Source of the DNA: Diphasiastrum complanatum
Lineage: Eukaryota; Streptophyta; Lycopodiopsida; Lycopodiales; Lycopodiaceae
NCBI GenBank assembly: GCA_029204225.1
Contig: CM055100.1
Coordinates: 62,999,141 to 63,063,140 of the forward strand
Length of the DNA stretch: 64,000 bases
Direction of reading: 5' to 3'
Numbering within the stretch: the stretch's first letter is position 1; every line of letters begins with the position of its first letter. Of the stretch, positions 33,001 through 46,100 are shown in pieces. The notes under the pieces were generated by a model that was given only the letters and a program-made list of their open reading frames with translations, did not search any database and had not been told where the DNA came from. Made by a program: the position numbers and the translations under genes.

Positions 33001-36000
33001 TTCAGGATGATCTAATGACCCCAAACTTAGCATGGTCTCTAATTTCTCAAAGACCGCTTGCCAGAATTTGCCAGTGAACTTTGGATCTCGATCACTAACA
33101 ATGTCATTCGACAAACCAAACAACCTCAACAACTTTTCTACGAAAAGCTGAGCAAGTTCAGAAGCTTTGACAGTTTGCTTGGTTGGTATGAACTGCGCCA
33201 TTTTAGTTAACCTGTCAACTATTACCCACATGGCATCATTTTGCTTCCCCGTCCGAGGTATCCCAACCACAAAGTCCATGGAAATGCTTTCCCACTTTCT
33301 TTCGGGAATTTCCAAGAGCATTAACAAACCAGCTGCCTTAAGTCTTTCAGCTTTATTAACTTGGCATTGCGCACACTTGCGAACGTATGCCTCCACCTGA
33401 CTTTTTAAGTTTGGCCAGTAAAAGTTCCTTTTTACTAAGTCAAGTGTCCTTTGAGCGCCAGGGTGCCCTGCACACGGGCTGTCATGACATTCATGCAGGC
33501 CGTTTTTTACGTTTTCGCGAGCAACAAGCAACATCTCTTGCATATCATGCAGGAAATCTACTGCTGCCTTAACCTTGAGGCCTTTAAGGCCCACTGAAAT
33601 GGGAGCCCTAGGCTGGAAACCATACATCAGAGAAAATGGACTAAAACCCGTCACTGAGTGCTTTGCGCTATTATACGCAAACTCAATCATTGGAAGGTAC
33701 CTTTCCCCATCTGACTGTCTTCTGGAGACATAAGCTTGAAGCATATCTTCCATAGACCGGTTTGTCCTCTCTGTTTGACCATCCGATTCAGGATGATCTG
33801 ATGACCCCAAACTTAGCGTGGTCTCTAATTTCTCAAAGACCGCTTGCCAGAATTTGCCAGTGAACTTTGGATCTCGATCACTAACAATGTCATTCGGCAA
33901 ACCAAAGAACCCGAACAACTTTTCTACGAAAAGCTGAGCAAGTTTAGAAGCTTTGACAGTTTGCTTGGTTGGTATGAACTGCGCCATTTTGGTTAACCTG
34001 TCAACTATTACCCACATGGCATCATTTTGCTTCCCCGTCCGAGGTTGCCCCACCACAAAGTCCATGGCGCTTTCTTTCGGGAATTTCCAAGGGCATTAAC
34101 AAACCAGCTGCCTTAAGTCTTTCAGCTTTATTAACTTGGCATTGCGCACACTTGCGAACGTATGCCTCCACCTGACTTTTTAAGTTTGGCCAGTAAAAGT
34201 TCCTTTTTACTAAGTCAAGTGTCCTTTGAGCGCCAGGGTGCCTTGCACACGGGCTGTCATGACATTCATGCAGGATTTGAGCCCTTATATCATCATTTTC
34301 TGGCACACAAACCTTTCCATTACAGAAAAGCAACCCATTCCTAATGGAATAGTCTCTTTGTATCTTGTCCTGAGAAGAAATCTTGGAATCCTGCATTCCA
34401 AGCTCATCACTAGATCTAGAAGAACCTGCCAGGACGTCTAGCCAAATACGACCAAAGTACCTATCGGTCTTACACAAATCTCTTAAGGACAGATACAACT
34501 CAGATTGGATCTCAGAAAAGCTTAACTGATTAACCTCTCCAATTCGGCTTTAGGCATCTGCAACACTATTAGAAGTACCCTTCCGGTACTCAATGTCATA
34601 ATGAAATTCTTGGAGCATCTTTGACCATCTGGCCTTACGACCCCTAAGGTCGACCGCATCGTTAATATACTTTAACGCTTGATGGTCAGTACCTATAGTA
34701 AACTGGGAGCCATACAAATAATGTCTCCAAACATTCAGGGCATTAATAACAGCTTGTCATAGGTGGAATACCGCCTTTGTGCAGGGTCCAACTTCTTGCT
34801 TTCAAAAGTTGCCGGTCTACCATCCTGATATAGGACTGCGCCTATAGCATAGTCACTGGCATCCGTTTCAAGTACATACGGCTTGTTAGGATCCACTATG
34901 TGTAGAATAGGCGCTGTAGTTACACAGTATTTGAGGTTCTCAAAACTCTGATTCAACTCTTCAGTCCAAGTAACTGGAGGATTGAACTTACTGTGCCGGC
35001 TAACTCTTTTAGCCCCCCTAAGGACATTCGTCAAGGCCAATGCAATTAATGCATAGTTCAAGATGAATCTATGAAAAAACCCTGTAAAGCCCAAAAAGGA
35101 CTCAACCTCTCGGATGGTTTTAGGAATAGGCCATTCACGTACTTGTCGGACTTTATTTGGGTCAATTTCCAACCCATGGTCCGAAATAATGTGACCAAGG
35201 TATAACAACCCTTTCTGGAAGAACACACATTTGGATTCCTTGGCAAAAAGCTTCTCCTGTCTAAAAAACTTTAAGACAGTCCTGAGATGCTCCTCATGCT
35301 CCTCCAAGGTCTTACTATAGATGAAAATATCATCTAAGTAGACTATTACGAACTTTCCCAGATATGGACGAAGAAGATTGTTCATCATCTGTTGGAAAGT
35401 CGTTGGAGCATTTGTCAAGCCAAAAGGTAAAACCAGAAACTCATAATGGCCGTACCTAGTTCTAAACCCGGTTTTTTCAATATCCTCAGTTTTTATGCGC
35501 ATCTGATGATACCTTGATCTCAAATCAACTTTGGTGAAGTACTTTGCACCATGCAATCGATCAACCAGTTCATCCATTCGCAGCAAAGGATAACGGTTTT
35601 TAATCGTTAATTTACAGGTGCCCCCCAGGGAGATTCACTAGGCCTAACATGGCCCATCTTAAGGTAATTTTGCAGTTGCCTATAAACCTCATCCTCTTCA
35701 GTAGTACTCATCCTATATGGATACAATGATATAGGAGAACTACCAGGAATCAGTTTAATACCATGGTCAACACCCCTAGAGGGGTGAAGACCCTCAGGAA
35801 GCTGTTCAGGAAATACATCGTTAAATTCTTGTCTAAGTTTCCTAAAACTTTCACCTTCCGGCGAGTTTTCTTGTTTTAGGTTACTAGACATTAGTTCCAT
35901 TTGGAGATTGTAAAATTGCAAACTACGTTCTTCATGGTAAGTAAAATCTTTTAACCAACATAAGTAAGAACTGCAATCCACAATATCCATACATTTAACA

Positions 36001-39000
36001 GTTTCCAAAGCCAAAAGCATATACGGAGTAGAAATATCAACATTTCCATTTAATTCTATGAGTGAGCCGTTATGTAAGAACGACAAATTGTGTGTTACAT
36101 AGTTTTTCTTCATAGACTCGTTCCTCTCATAGAATCACTCTTTACCAAGTATAACATCTACCCTATCTAGATTCATAATATGAAAGTCTAATTTATCCTT
36201 GTAGGCTTGAATCTCTATTGGTAGACGTGGGACTATCCGGTCCCAAACTTGGCTTTCTGCCCAGCTTCACTGTGTATCAGTGGTCACTTTGCCTTGTTTC
36301 CACCTTTAGCTTCTGCAACAAATTAGCGTTAATAAAATTATGTGTGGAACCATCGTCAAATAAAACAGTTACGGCTTGGTCACCCACAACCCCCTTCATC
36401 CGAATGAGGTCATGAGGGCCAAAAACAGCCGTATTAAAACAACAATGCTCACACTCAGAATTACCAGCAAAGGAAAGATCTACGCTAGATATGCTAGAGT
36501 TACCTGGCGTCTTAAAAGATGCCCCTTTAGCTTTCCGTTTCTTTGGACAGTCCTTCGCGACATGACCTGGTTCCATGCAATTGAAGCACCGATTGTCGCT
36601 TCTGGCTTTCATGAAGGTTTCCTGGTCCAAGGTAGATCTTTTCTTCGCTGAACCTGAAGTCCCTTCCTTTGCCTTATCTTTCGATTTGTTTGGAAAGAAA
36701 GGCCTCTTACCCTTTACGTCGGGCAAGACACCAGTCTCAGGCTTAGCCATCATACGAGTATCATCGTAGATTCTGGCGAAACGAACAGCATCCTCGAGGG
36801 TAAGAGGCTGGTTCCTCCTAACCTCTAGCTGGTAGTCTCTTGGCAACCCCAGTATAAAATGCAACTTTACTAGCAAAGGATCTATTCTAGTTGCAAAACG
36901 AGAATAGACCTCTTGAAATTCTTGTAAATACTGATCCAGGGGCCGGTTCCCCATATGGATCGTTTCATACTGACGGTAAAATTCAAAATCATCAAAAATA
37001 GGAAGGAAGGCCGCCTTAAAGGCCTTACAAAAATCCTCCCAATTCCTAGGAACTTCAGGCTTACCCCTTATATCTTGCCACCAGGTAAAGGCTTTACCTC
37101 ACAGGTACATGACGGCGAGATTGATCTTGTTATCCTCGGATGAATCGTGCATGGAAAAGTGCGAATTCCATCGATCCAGCCATTGCAAGACCGCCTTCGG
37201 GGTTCTATCCTTCTTTTCCCCAGCAAAAACTTCAGGAGTGAACAAGGGTTGATGCACCAATTGCCTTAGCTGCATCAATTCCTTGAGATCCTGTTGATCC
37301 CGACTGTGCTTTGCTTGCATATCCACAATCTGTTGCTGTAGACTGTTAATAGCCAGCATTAAAGCATCAGGGTCTAAGACACAGGCAGATATTGTAGCCT
37401 CACGAACAGGGGACATAGGCTGTGTGGTAGGAGTAGGCTCCATTTTTTTAGAGAGAAGAGAGGTGAATTAAGAAGAGATGATAGAAGAGAATCAAAAGCT
37501 ACTCAAGGAAAGTAGATACAAGGCTACTCTTGCTGTCTCTTCACAAGCCAAATGGTATTGTCCATGGCTGCCAAGAGGAATAAGAGAAAGCAAAGAGAAC
37601 GATGCACCACCTGCCAAGTGGCCTTGCCTTGCCACCTAGCCTCCACCTCAGCCTTCTGGCCTTCTCCTAGCAATCTGCCAGGTGGCCTATAGCCCCTTCC
37701 CCCCTTCATTTTTTCTAGATTTCTTCAGAATGTCCATCGCTGGAAAACAGGGACAGGTCTAGAAAAAAACGTTTCAAATATGAAGGGAGGGCCTCGGTTT
37801 CACCAGCAAAGGATCAGAGAAGGAGCGGAACTAAAAAGCGCTGCTATCTGACACCTGTCCGGACCCAGACAGTACCACGTGGCAGATTCCTCAACGCTTT
37901 TCGAGGACCATCGCTGGTCAAACAGCGATCCTGAATTCTGAAGTTTGTTTCCTACGCTGAGGAGGGTCCATCGCGATCAGATTAATGCCTAGATCTGAGC
38001 GAATCATCTGTAGGAAGGACCGCCACCTGTCCTTTCCTGGACAGTGCCACGTGGCAGGTCTTCCTTAGGCCCCCAACTGTTTTTTTCTAAAACTTTTTTC
38101 TTCAATTTTACTTAAAAACAGCGGAAAGACAAAACCCTGAAGGGTGCATAAAAAATGCATTTTAAACCGTTTTGAAATCCGTCAAAAGCAACGTAATTTA
38201 CAAGAAAACCACTTCGGATCAACGCACCTGCTTTCAGTATGCAGTGGCTCTGATACCATATGTTACAAACTTACTTACTGCAAACCTCCAGGTGCCGGTT
38301 AACCACAAGAGACCGAACGATTCACATTCCACCCCACCATATGACCTAATCCGGGTCCACCCACCGTGCCCTGGCCTGTGACCGTATCAAGCTGGATCCA
38401 ACCTCCATCCCAGACGGCGTCCCATACCACCGCCTAGGCTCTCAGCCATCTCTTGCCTCACGCTAGTAACACATCCTGGCCGTGCACACGCTCTCCATCC
38501 ACCTCCTCCTAGGTAGACAGAATGGATGGCAAATGAGTCCTCCTCCCTTTGTATACCTCCAAGGAAAGAGACTCCAAGCCATGTGCACTCCTGGATCATG
38601 ACATGTGACAACCATGCAGGTTCACGAGTCACCGGTCAAGGCTATAGGCCCAGTCATCGTCCAGTCTCAAGTCTGGGTTTGGGACCCAAGAGAGTTGGGT
38701 CCCTAACAGCAGCGATCAAGCTAGTGACCCAACCTATCCATAAACTCATAGATAAGGGCCAAGGCCCACAGTGGACCCCTCTTTATCTCTGAGTCATAGA
38801 ACATTGTGGAGTAGCTGCAAGCTAACAACAATCAACCTTGCCTTGTCCCAAAAGGACGATGACAAGATGATAATTTGAAATCTCTTGGATCGAGACTCAG
38901 TCAATCCACTCCACTACCCACAAGTTAGAAACAACCATTTGCCTGCGGATGTGGTGTAGCTTTGGGAGCTGCTCCATGACTATAAATATGAAAGCAAAAC

Positions 39001-40156
39001 TAAACACAAAGGTTAAACAATCACCAATGCATCAAATTTCAAAGCAAGATCCAAATAAGCTAGTTGCTAAACCCTAAACCCTAGGGCCCACTACCCATGG
39101 GCCCATTGCCTATAACCAAATTCTAGCATTGAGAATGAGACATCAAGAATGATGAATTAACTTTCAAGATTCAGATTTTGTGGAAGCAGGTCACAAGGTC
39201 TCCAAATTTTTTAACCTTTTATAAATTGCGACAGCCTTTGGTTTCTTGGTGGCAAACCTCACTGAGACCATGCAATATCAAGGACCTCTTTCATTGATTC
39301 TGTTTGTTGCAACAGGATCAACTGCTTAAGCTAGGCATCCATCCACCTCGGCTCAGGGTGAGACAAAGGAGGAGGCTGGCACATCTACACCACATGTAGA
39401 TGTAGATGTAGATGTAGTTGGCCATAGTCTTGTTGTCACCCCGAAATGATTGCAAATAATACTCTCTACCCCTAACAACAGCCCTACCACCTCTAGTCGT
39501 AGAGCGGCCAGCTACATCTACATGTGATATAGATGTGCCAGCCTCCACCCTTGTCTCACCTTGGGCCGAGGTGGATATTTGCCTATTGCAACAAACGGAA
39601 TAAAAAACAATTCTACAACTGACCACTGACAATATAAATTCATCATACAAATTTCAAAAGCAAGCTACAAAAGAATCAACCCTCAGGTCACAAGTGTATG
39701 ATTCTCACCTCCAGCTGGAGGAATTATCTCCTCTCTCCGAACAGCTCCTTGTCTCGCAATCGTGATCAAGAGCCCTGGTGGTGATTGGGAGCATGCTCCA
39801 ATCTCGTAGCCACGCAAAAACAAAGGAGGTGCGCTTGAATATGCATCATGAATCCTAGTAATTATTGCACCATTATGATTGGGCATGTTATAGCAAAGCT
39901 ATACGTTAACATTCTTCAGTCGGCAGTGAGCACTGAGGCGAAATCTAGGAGATTATATGCTATGGGTCAGGGGTTGCACAGCGCTCATTCATCACATACG
40001 AGGATCCACGTTGCGTAGCACTTATGGTACAGGAGATGTTCCTACTACGACAGGACTTATGTCAGACAAATCAGAAGAGTCACCCAAAACCACAGCTCCA
40101 GATCACATCATTTCTCCAAGAGGAGACCTAGGATAGATCCAGAGCCCGCTGATACC

Positions 40157-40188
<32 letters not shown>

Positions 40189-43100
40189 CACAAAGATCAA
40201 AGACATTGCATTAGGCAAAGTCGTGTTGCAGCTTGAGCTATCCGAACTACCATATGGAGACGCACATCGCATCGATATTCTTACAGGCCATGCTAGCAGC
40301 GCACCCTACTCTACTTCATGTAGCAGCTCAATCATGTTGACACTATGCTATGTCATTACATTACACATTTCAGAGCATAATTTCGCTCAGTTTAATTACT
40401 TAGTAGTTTATCTACGTGTACTTTTTTTTATTGTTTTCGAGGACGTTTTATGCGCTCCCACTAATACCACACTTGGCACGTACCTTTCAGTCTTATAAGC
40501 CTTTTGGCATGGAAAAAAGCTTTTTTTCAAATTCAAAAAACTTCTCAATGGGCTTTGCCTCCACTTTCAACGGTTAGGATATGCCCTATCATATCCGACG
40601 AACGAGATTACTTACCTCTTCCACAAGTTAGGTACGTGAAAGAGAAAGACAAATGACATAAAAGAGAGTGCCATTGCTACAGCACTACCACACTTCCTCC
40701 TCTTCCTCCTCCTCCTCTTCATGCTGCCTTACGCTCTATACTGCCCATACGATCATCATCATTACACACTACGGTATGTTACACTCTTGTAATCATTATT
40801 GGTTGATATCTTGATAGCTTGTTTTGGGTTTTTATACTCATAAAATAATAAAGGGTGGGCGCTGGATCGCGATCCACCAACAACTTTGTTTGGTCTTTGG
40901 GAATGAAGCATTGCATACTCTTATGGCATAAACATATGGACTTTCAATCGCGCTTCTACTGCTCTTTATGAATGATATATCTACTTGCACATAATGGTTG
41001 GTCTCATGTATTATGTATCATGTTTTTTAGCAAGCATTACGCTTGATGGTTGTGCGCTGATAGCACTCGGATACATCTGCTGTCTGCGGACAGAAAGCAT
41101 CTTTCATTGCTTCAGAAATCATACTTGCCCTCACTGGAATAGCAAAGAACTTGTCTCTTACTGATAGTTTGATTGCATGTACTACGGTCACACATGGGAA
41201 TCGATTTTCTCACCTCCATCGCTGTCTAGACGGCGATGAAGACATTGCAACATAATAGACTAATCATCTCCTTGACGAACGTAGGTGCCCCATCGTTCGT
41301 GGACAGTGATCTACTGCAACATAAGCATACACTTGCTCGTCTCTTGCTTTTACTTTGTCATAAAAAAAAGATACGAACAATGATGTGTCTCTTCATTCTC
41401 AACAGTTGCTAAGACTACAAAATCGCTCATCGATTCACTCTTTGGATTCGAAGTGCACTCTCACACAAGTATGTACTTGGCGAGCTTCCTCATGAATAAA
41501 CTGAAAGATAGCATACTTGTCAATGTAAGCTTTCCTTACTAGCAATAAATAACGAATTGGTTTTAAATAAAAATGCTAGATAACATTACTCTTGACGCTA
41601 TCACCTTTGTAAATGAATGGCAATAACTAGACTCGAACTCGCTTTATATCACTCTTCGAAGGAAACGTCTCCCATAAACAGCTATGGCTTCCTCGCAGGA
41701 TTCTCTTACGACATCTATTAAGACATTGACGGTGAAATAAAAAGTATGAAAACTCACTACCACGAAGAAGTAAACTGCTAGTGCAAGTTTCGATTGCTTA
41801 TAAGAATGTATACCTCGTAAAACATGGCATAGCTTATAACGTTTCTTCAGTTTTTCACGTGTGTAAAGGTTGTAACCTATGATACAAGTATTGATAACCT
41901 AGGCACCCTTAAGGCACATGGAATTGTGCAAGGGATCGCTGCACTTGTAGGGATTGGAACAGCATGGATTTGCCCTGATCCTATTGCAAGTGTTAGGGTA
42001 AGATACTTGGCTAAATATAAACGAACATGCGTATTGTTGTAATTTGTTACACGACCAGTATTAAAAATTAATGAAACAAGGTGGTAGTTGGCGTACTCTT
42101 GGAAAGCATGGACATGCTCAAGGATTTTGAAAATGGTACTTTACCTATTATGGGTTCAGGTATTGGTATGGCATGGATTTGCCCCACATCTGAGTACCGA
42201 TCCATGCTATCTCTCGTTTGCTAATTGCAACCTATATAGCACAGTTTTTTTTCAAATACGTATGCTTTCATTCTATAAATTGATACGGATTAGTACCATA
42301 AAACTGATCAGAATGGCGGAATGCCTTGATACGGGAATAGTATGGGATGGCCTATCGCTAATATTCAATGTTTACGTAGGGATGATTGGACTACATTTCT
42401 ACATCAAACCTTGTAAGTTGTTAAGCTACTAAACTTATTTTGGACATGGATAACAACTGACATTCAACTTTGACACCTATCTTCCTCACTGTGCTAACTT
42501 GTGCGGTTTTGTGTGGTGGGATGGTGGTAGGTACCAGCTGGATGTCTTGAAATTTGTTTCGCTTTACGGTGCTTTTCTTTGAAGTACTGTATGCTTTCAG
42601 CTATGTTTTACCTTGTTGGGTTATAAATAAAGGTTTCAAAAAGTTTGGTCTTGCTTTGGCAAGAGGAGCTATGTGTCGTTAATCTCTCTCTCTCTCTCTC
42701 AACGAACAAAAAAACAGAGAAAACGGGACCCCTCCGTAATCAGGTCTCGTGAGAAAAAAAAAATTCCAGGGAAATCCGATTCCGAAATTCGAATCGGCCA
42801 AATTGGATTCAAATCGCAATCGCGATTCAGTGAAACTATAGAGGTCAACACTCCAAACTAGTAAGTTAGTAACAACTCTACTACCTAACACTAAATTCAC
42901 TCATCTCTAAGCTCTTGCTTGATACCTCCTGTTCTATTCTCTCTCCTAACTCTCTCCTTAAATGATACTACTAATTCTAGACACCTAACTCCTGCAATTA
43001 TCAAGACTCAACCACTCTCCTCTCTCCTCTCTCCTCTCTTTTCTCCTCTTCTTTTTCCTCTCCTTTCTTTCCCTTCACAGGAGGCACACAAAACCTTTAG

Positions 43101-46100
43101 ATAGAATCATGAGTAGAATCCAATTTGGGCCCACTGAATTTTTTTATCCCAGTCCCAATTGTTTTCTGTTCAAATCGGGACCAGTTGATTCATTGACTAA
43201 CGACGATTCATGGAAACACTGCACTCATTTCAATATACTTTTATAGACCCCCACCACAGATTGGTATAAAATCTCTTCATAAAAAATAACATCCACTTGA
43301 TTCAACCTTCTTGTGTGAAGATTGTATGTCTTGAATTGGTTCAACTATGAAGTTAATACTGAGAAATTTGAGAAGTCAGTTGCTAATATGAGCACTGTTT
43401 ATTGCCCTACTCATCATAACAGGCTGAGCTTACTCTACTATGAACCTGACTATATTTCCTAATAGTTTTAAGCTTAGGTTAGTTTGCATATCATATTTAG
43501 AATGTGTGGAAGCTTGAAATACATCTTAATCAAACACACCCATTTCAATATAATTTGACCCCCACCGCTTGGTATCGAATATCTTTTCAGGGTAAACTTA
43601 TCCACTTCAATCAACCTTCAAAAGTCAGTTGCTAATATGCAGAGTATTTTAATCCTCTATTCATCAAATAATCAGTTCACCATACCTGACTTAAAGAATC
43701 AATCGGAGTGGCCATAATATCACAGCATGTATGCTTGTGTCCAGATGATATGATTCTGAGTTGATTTGAAAGAGTTTGAGACATTTTTCTCAACAATACA
43801 AAATCTCTTGCCAAGCCTTGCAATTATGACTTCTTGCAAACGTCAAATGTGCAAGAAAACCTTTTCTTTCATGTCTCAAATATTTCTTGTAAAATTATAA
43901 CATGTGGTGACGAATATTCTTGATCTAGTACTACATAGCATAATTGCATTGGACGCTCTGGAATGCATTCCAAACTTCAGGACCAGAACGCAGCGGAATG
44001 CTGTTTTTTCTTCCCCAACATGGGATTCAAATTGTATATTTTGACATGGGCAATCTCATGGTGGTTTTTAGAAACCAAAAAAAAAAAATCAAGCACTACA
44101 GGACCCTATAATGTAGGCAATACTTTGTCCATAGTTGACAAGAAATCAACTGCCATACAGTGACAAAACTCTAAAGCAGAATAAGAAGGCAAGGAGTACA
44201 TTCATGCACACTGTACAATTGCCAATGATATTGCCGGAAAAGCTCATTTAATGTCTGAAATTTTTTTATGGACTGTAGAATCCTGGTGTTCAGAAAAGCC
44301 AGCACAGTATAGTAATGGAACTGGCTTCTTTTCCAAAAACCAGGTATCACGAAATTGCCGAGAAACTTACTTTATATCCAAATTTCTTTATGCACTGTAT
44401 AGAACCCTAGTTTTAGCATTCAGGAAAGCCAGAAAATATAGGAATGGAACAAATTCTTTTATTTTCTACTGTTTTGACTGGTTCTTAAATGCTTACAGAT
44501 TTTTTTAAACTCCAAAAATTTGCAAAATATCACCCTAAAAGTGATTATTTATGCATTAAGATAGTAGTTTTTATTTATGTGAACTATTCATATAATATAT
44601 ATATTAAAAACAAAAAACAAAAAAAAAGAATATAATAGAATTTCGGACAGCGTTCCGCTGTCTGGAACACTCGTTCAGGAATGCTGTTGCAGCAGAACTA
44701 TGCTACACAATATTTAAATTGATTCTAATACCCACAAAGGCTAGATTCGAACACTAAGATTGAAATACCTTGAATCGGCACATTGGCTTTCATACATATC
44801 CAAAATGAGCTTCAACTCTTGCTCACTTTCTTGAAGAACCTTCACCTGCCAGACAAATAGAAAGTTATCTCAGGTTTAGCCTCAGTTCAGCCTCAAGTTC
44901 AAGTTTCAACCAAGTACATATATATCTGGATAACAAAGTAGAACTCAACAGCATGAACTCAACATGAAACGTAGCATTACTCCACAAGATCAGCTCCTGG
45001 GTAATGTTGAGTAGTTAACCTGCTCTTTCAAACATCGAAGTTCCCAAAGTTGATTTGAAACCTTATCTGACAAAGTGTTACACTCATGAGTCTGTGATCC
45101 ACGCAAATCATGTTAGTAAGGAAAGATGCAAATAGATTAGTAATGATTTGAACTGAACAAGCACAAAATTGTCCCCTCTTTTCACACCTTTCTTTCCAAA
45201 ACAGAGGCATCTGACTGCATGTCAGCTCGTAAAGCACAAAGTGCACGAGCAGTGTCCTTGTACATATCTAGTTGCCCTTGCATCATGCCCATCTCCTTGT
45301 GTAAAGTTGTTATGATAACCTTCAATTCTGGCACGGTGTCTCTGCCTCCTGCATGAAAATTTAAAAAAAGCTTAGCCAGTGCATTTCCTGACTCCCTATT
45401 TTAACCAGTCTGAAGACTCATATTTCTGGTATGTATGCATCTTGAACCTATATCTTACTAGACAGTTCATGAGCCTCTTCAAGCCTCAACTGTGAAGCAT
45501 CCCTTTCTGCCATGAACTCCTGCAACTGCATCTCCAAGGTGGCAATCCTTGTCTCCCGTAAGTTGATGCCCCTTTTTGTAGCATCAACTGCTTCAGCTTT
45601 GATAGCCAACTCACTTTCACGACGGAAGGCATCATCTCGCTCGGTCTGTAAATAAGCAAATCATATTAATGCAACACAATAGATCCCCCAACTTGAGGCT
45701 TGCAACCGAAGTACTTTCTCAAGAAAAGAAAAGCCCCCATATCAGCTGACCTGTAAATGATCTATTTGGGCATGATAGTGTTGAATCTCAGACTTCAAAT
45801 CCTGAAGCTGGTCAGTCAGCAACATATGCGGATGAGATGAAAGAATGTGATCTTCATTGCCAAGTAAATCCTGCATCATACACAGAAAAAACGAATTCCC
45901 AAAATACTCAAGTATCAGACATGCAGGATAGAAGAAGAGTATTTAACATAATACACTTCATCATCTTTCCACATACTTGATGCATACGAGGAAAGATCAA
46001 CAATAACAGAACACTTAGTTAAGCTTCAAGCTAGGAATGGATATGATTTAAATACATGATTGAGATTTTCTTCAAAATAAAATACTTATAGCCTGAAACA

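Larger units (their letters stand above)
31762..38708 (-). mobile_element. Ty3/gypsy chromovirus, full length, 6947 bp
   Basis: Two 448-bp LTRs (31762-32209 and 38261-38708), a tRNA-Met primer site, a polypurine tract, and gag, protease, reverse transcriptase, RNase H, integrase and a C-terminal chromodomain in the normal gypsy order on the - strand. The flanks are GCAAC (31757-31761) and GCAGC (38709-38713), a 5-bp target duplication with one change. By eye the LTRs differ at 22 of 448 positions (about 95% identity), so this is an older insertion. Lesions: a stop in gag, a deletion in the reverse transcriptase, and an integrase duplicated in tandem with a frameshift in each copy. It lies within the large HUB intron, in the same orientation as the gene. 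Confidence 0.95.
30450..44768 (-). other. HUB: 14.3-kb HUB intron holding mobile elements
   Basis: The donor (AG|GTATTTCA, at 44768) and acceptor (TTTGCAG|GGAAG, at 30450) are normal and join CADSR to EVRELRHAE in frame. The intron contains a hAT-like scrap (31354-31596), a chromovirus (31762-38708), a foldback element (39297-39601) and about 5 kb of sequence with no recognised gene. A full retroelement in the intron and an intact exon frame suggest that splicing tolerates the insertion. Confidence 0.85.

Noticed and set aside
40200-40498. Possible coding sequence with Asp run
   Set aside because: The Asp run is a GAT microsatellite, and the following frame has no recognised family and ends in unrelated AT-rich sequence.
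42673-42900. Overlapping ORFs around a CT repeat
   Set aside because: Low-complexity start and no family; intronic to the HUB gene.
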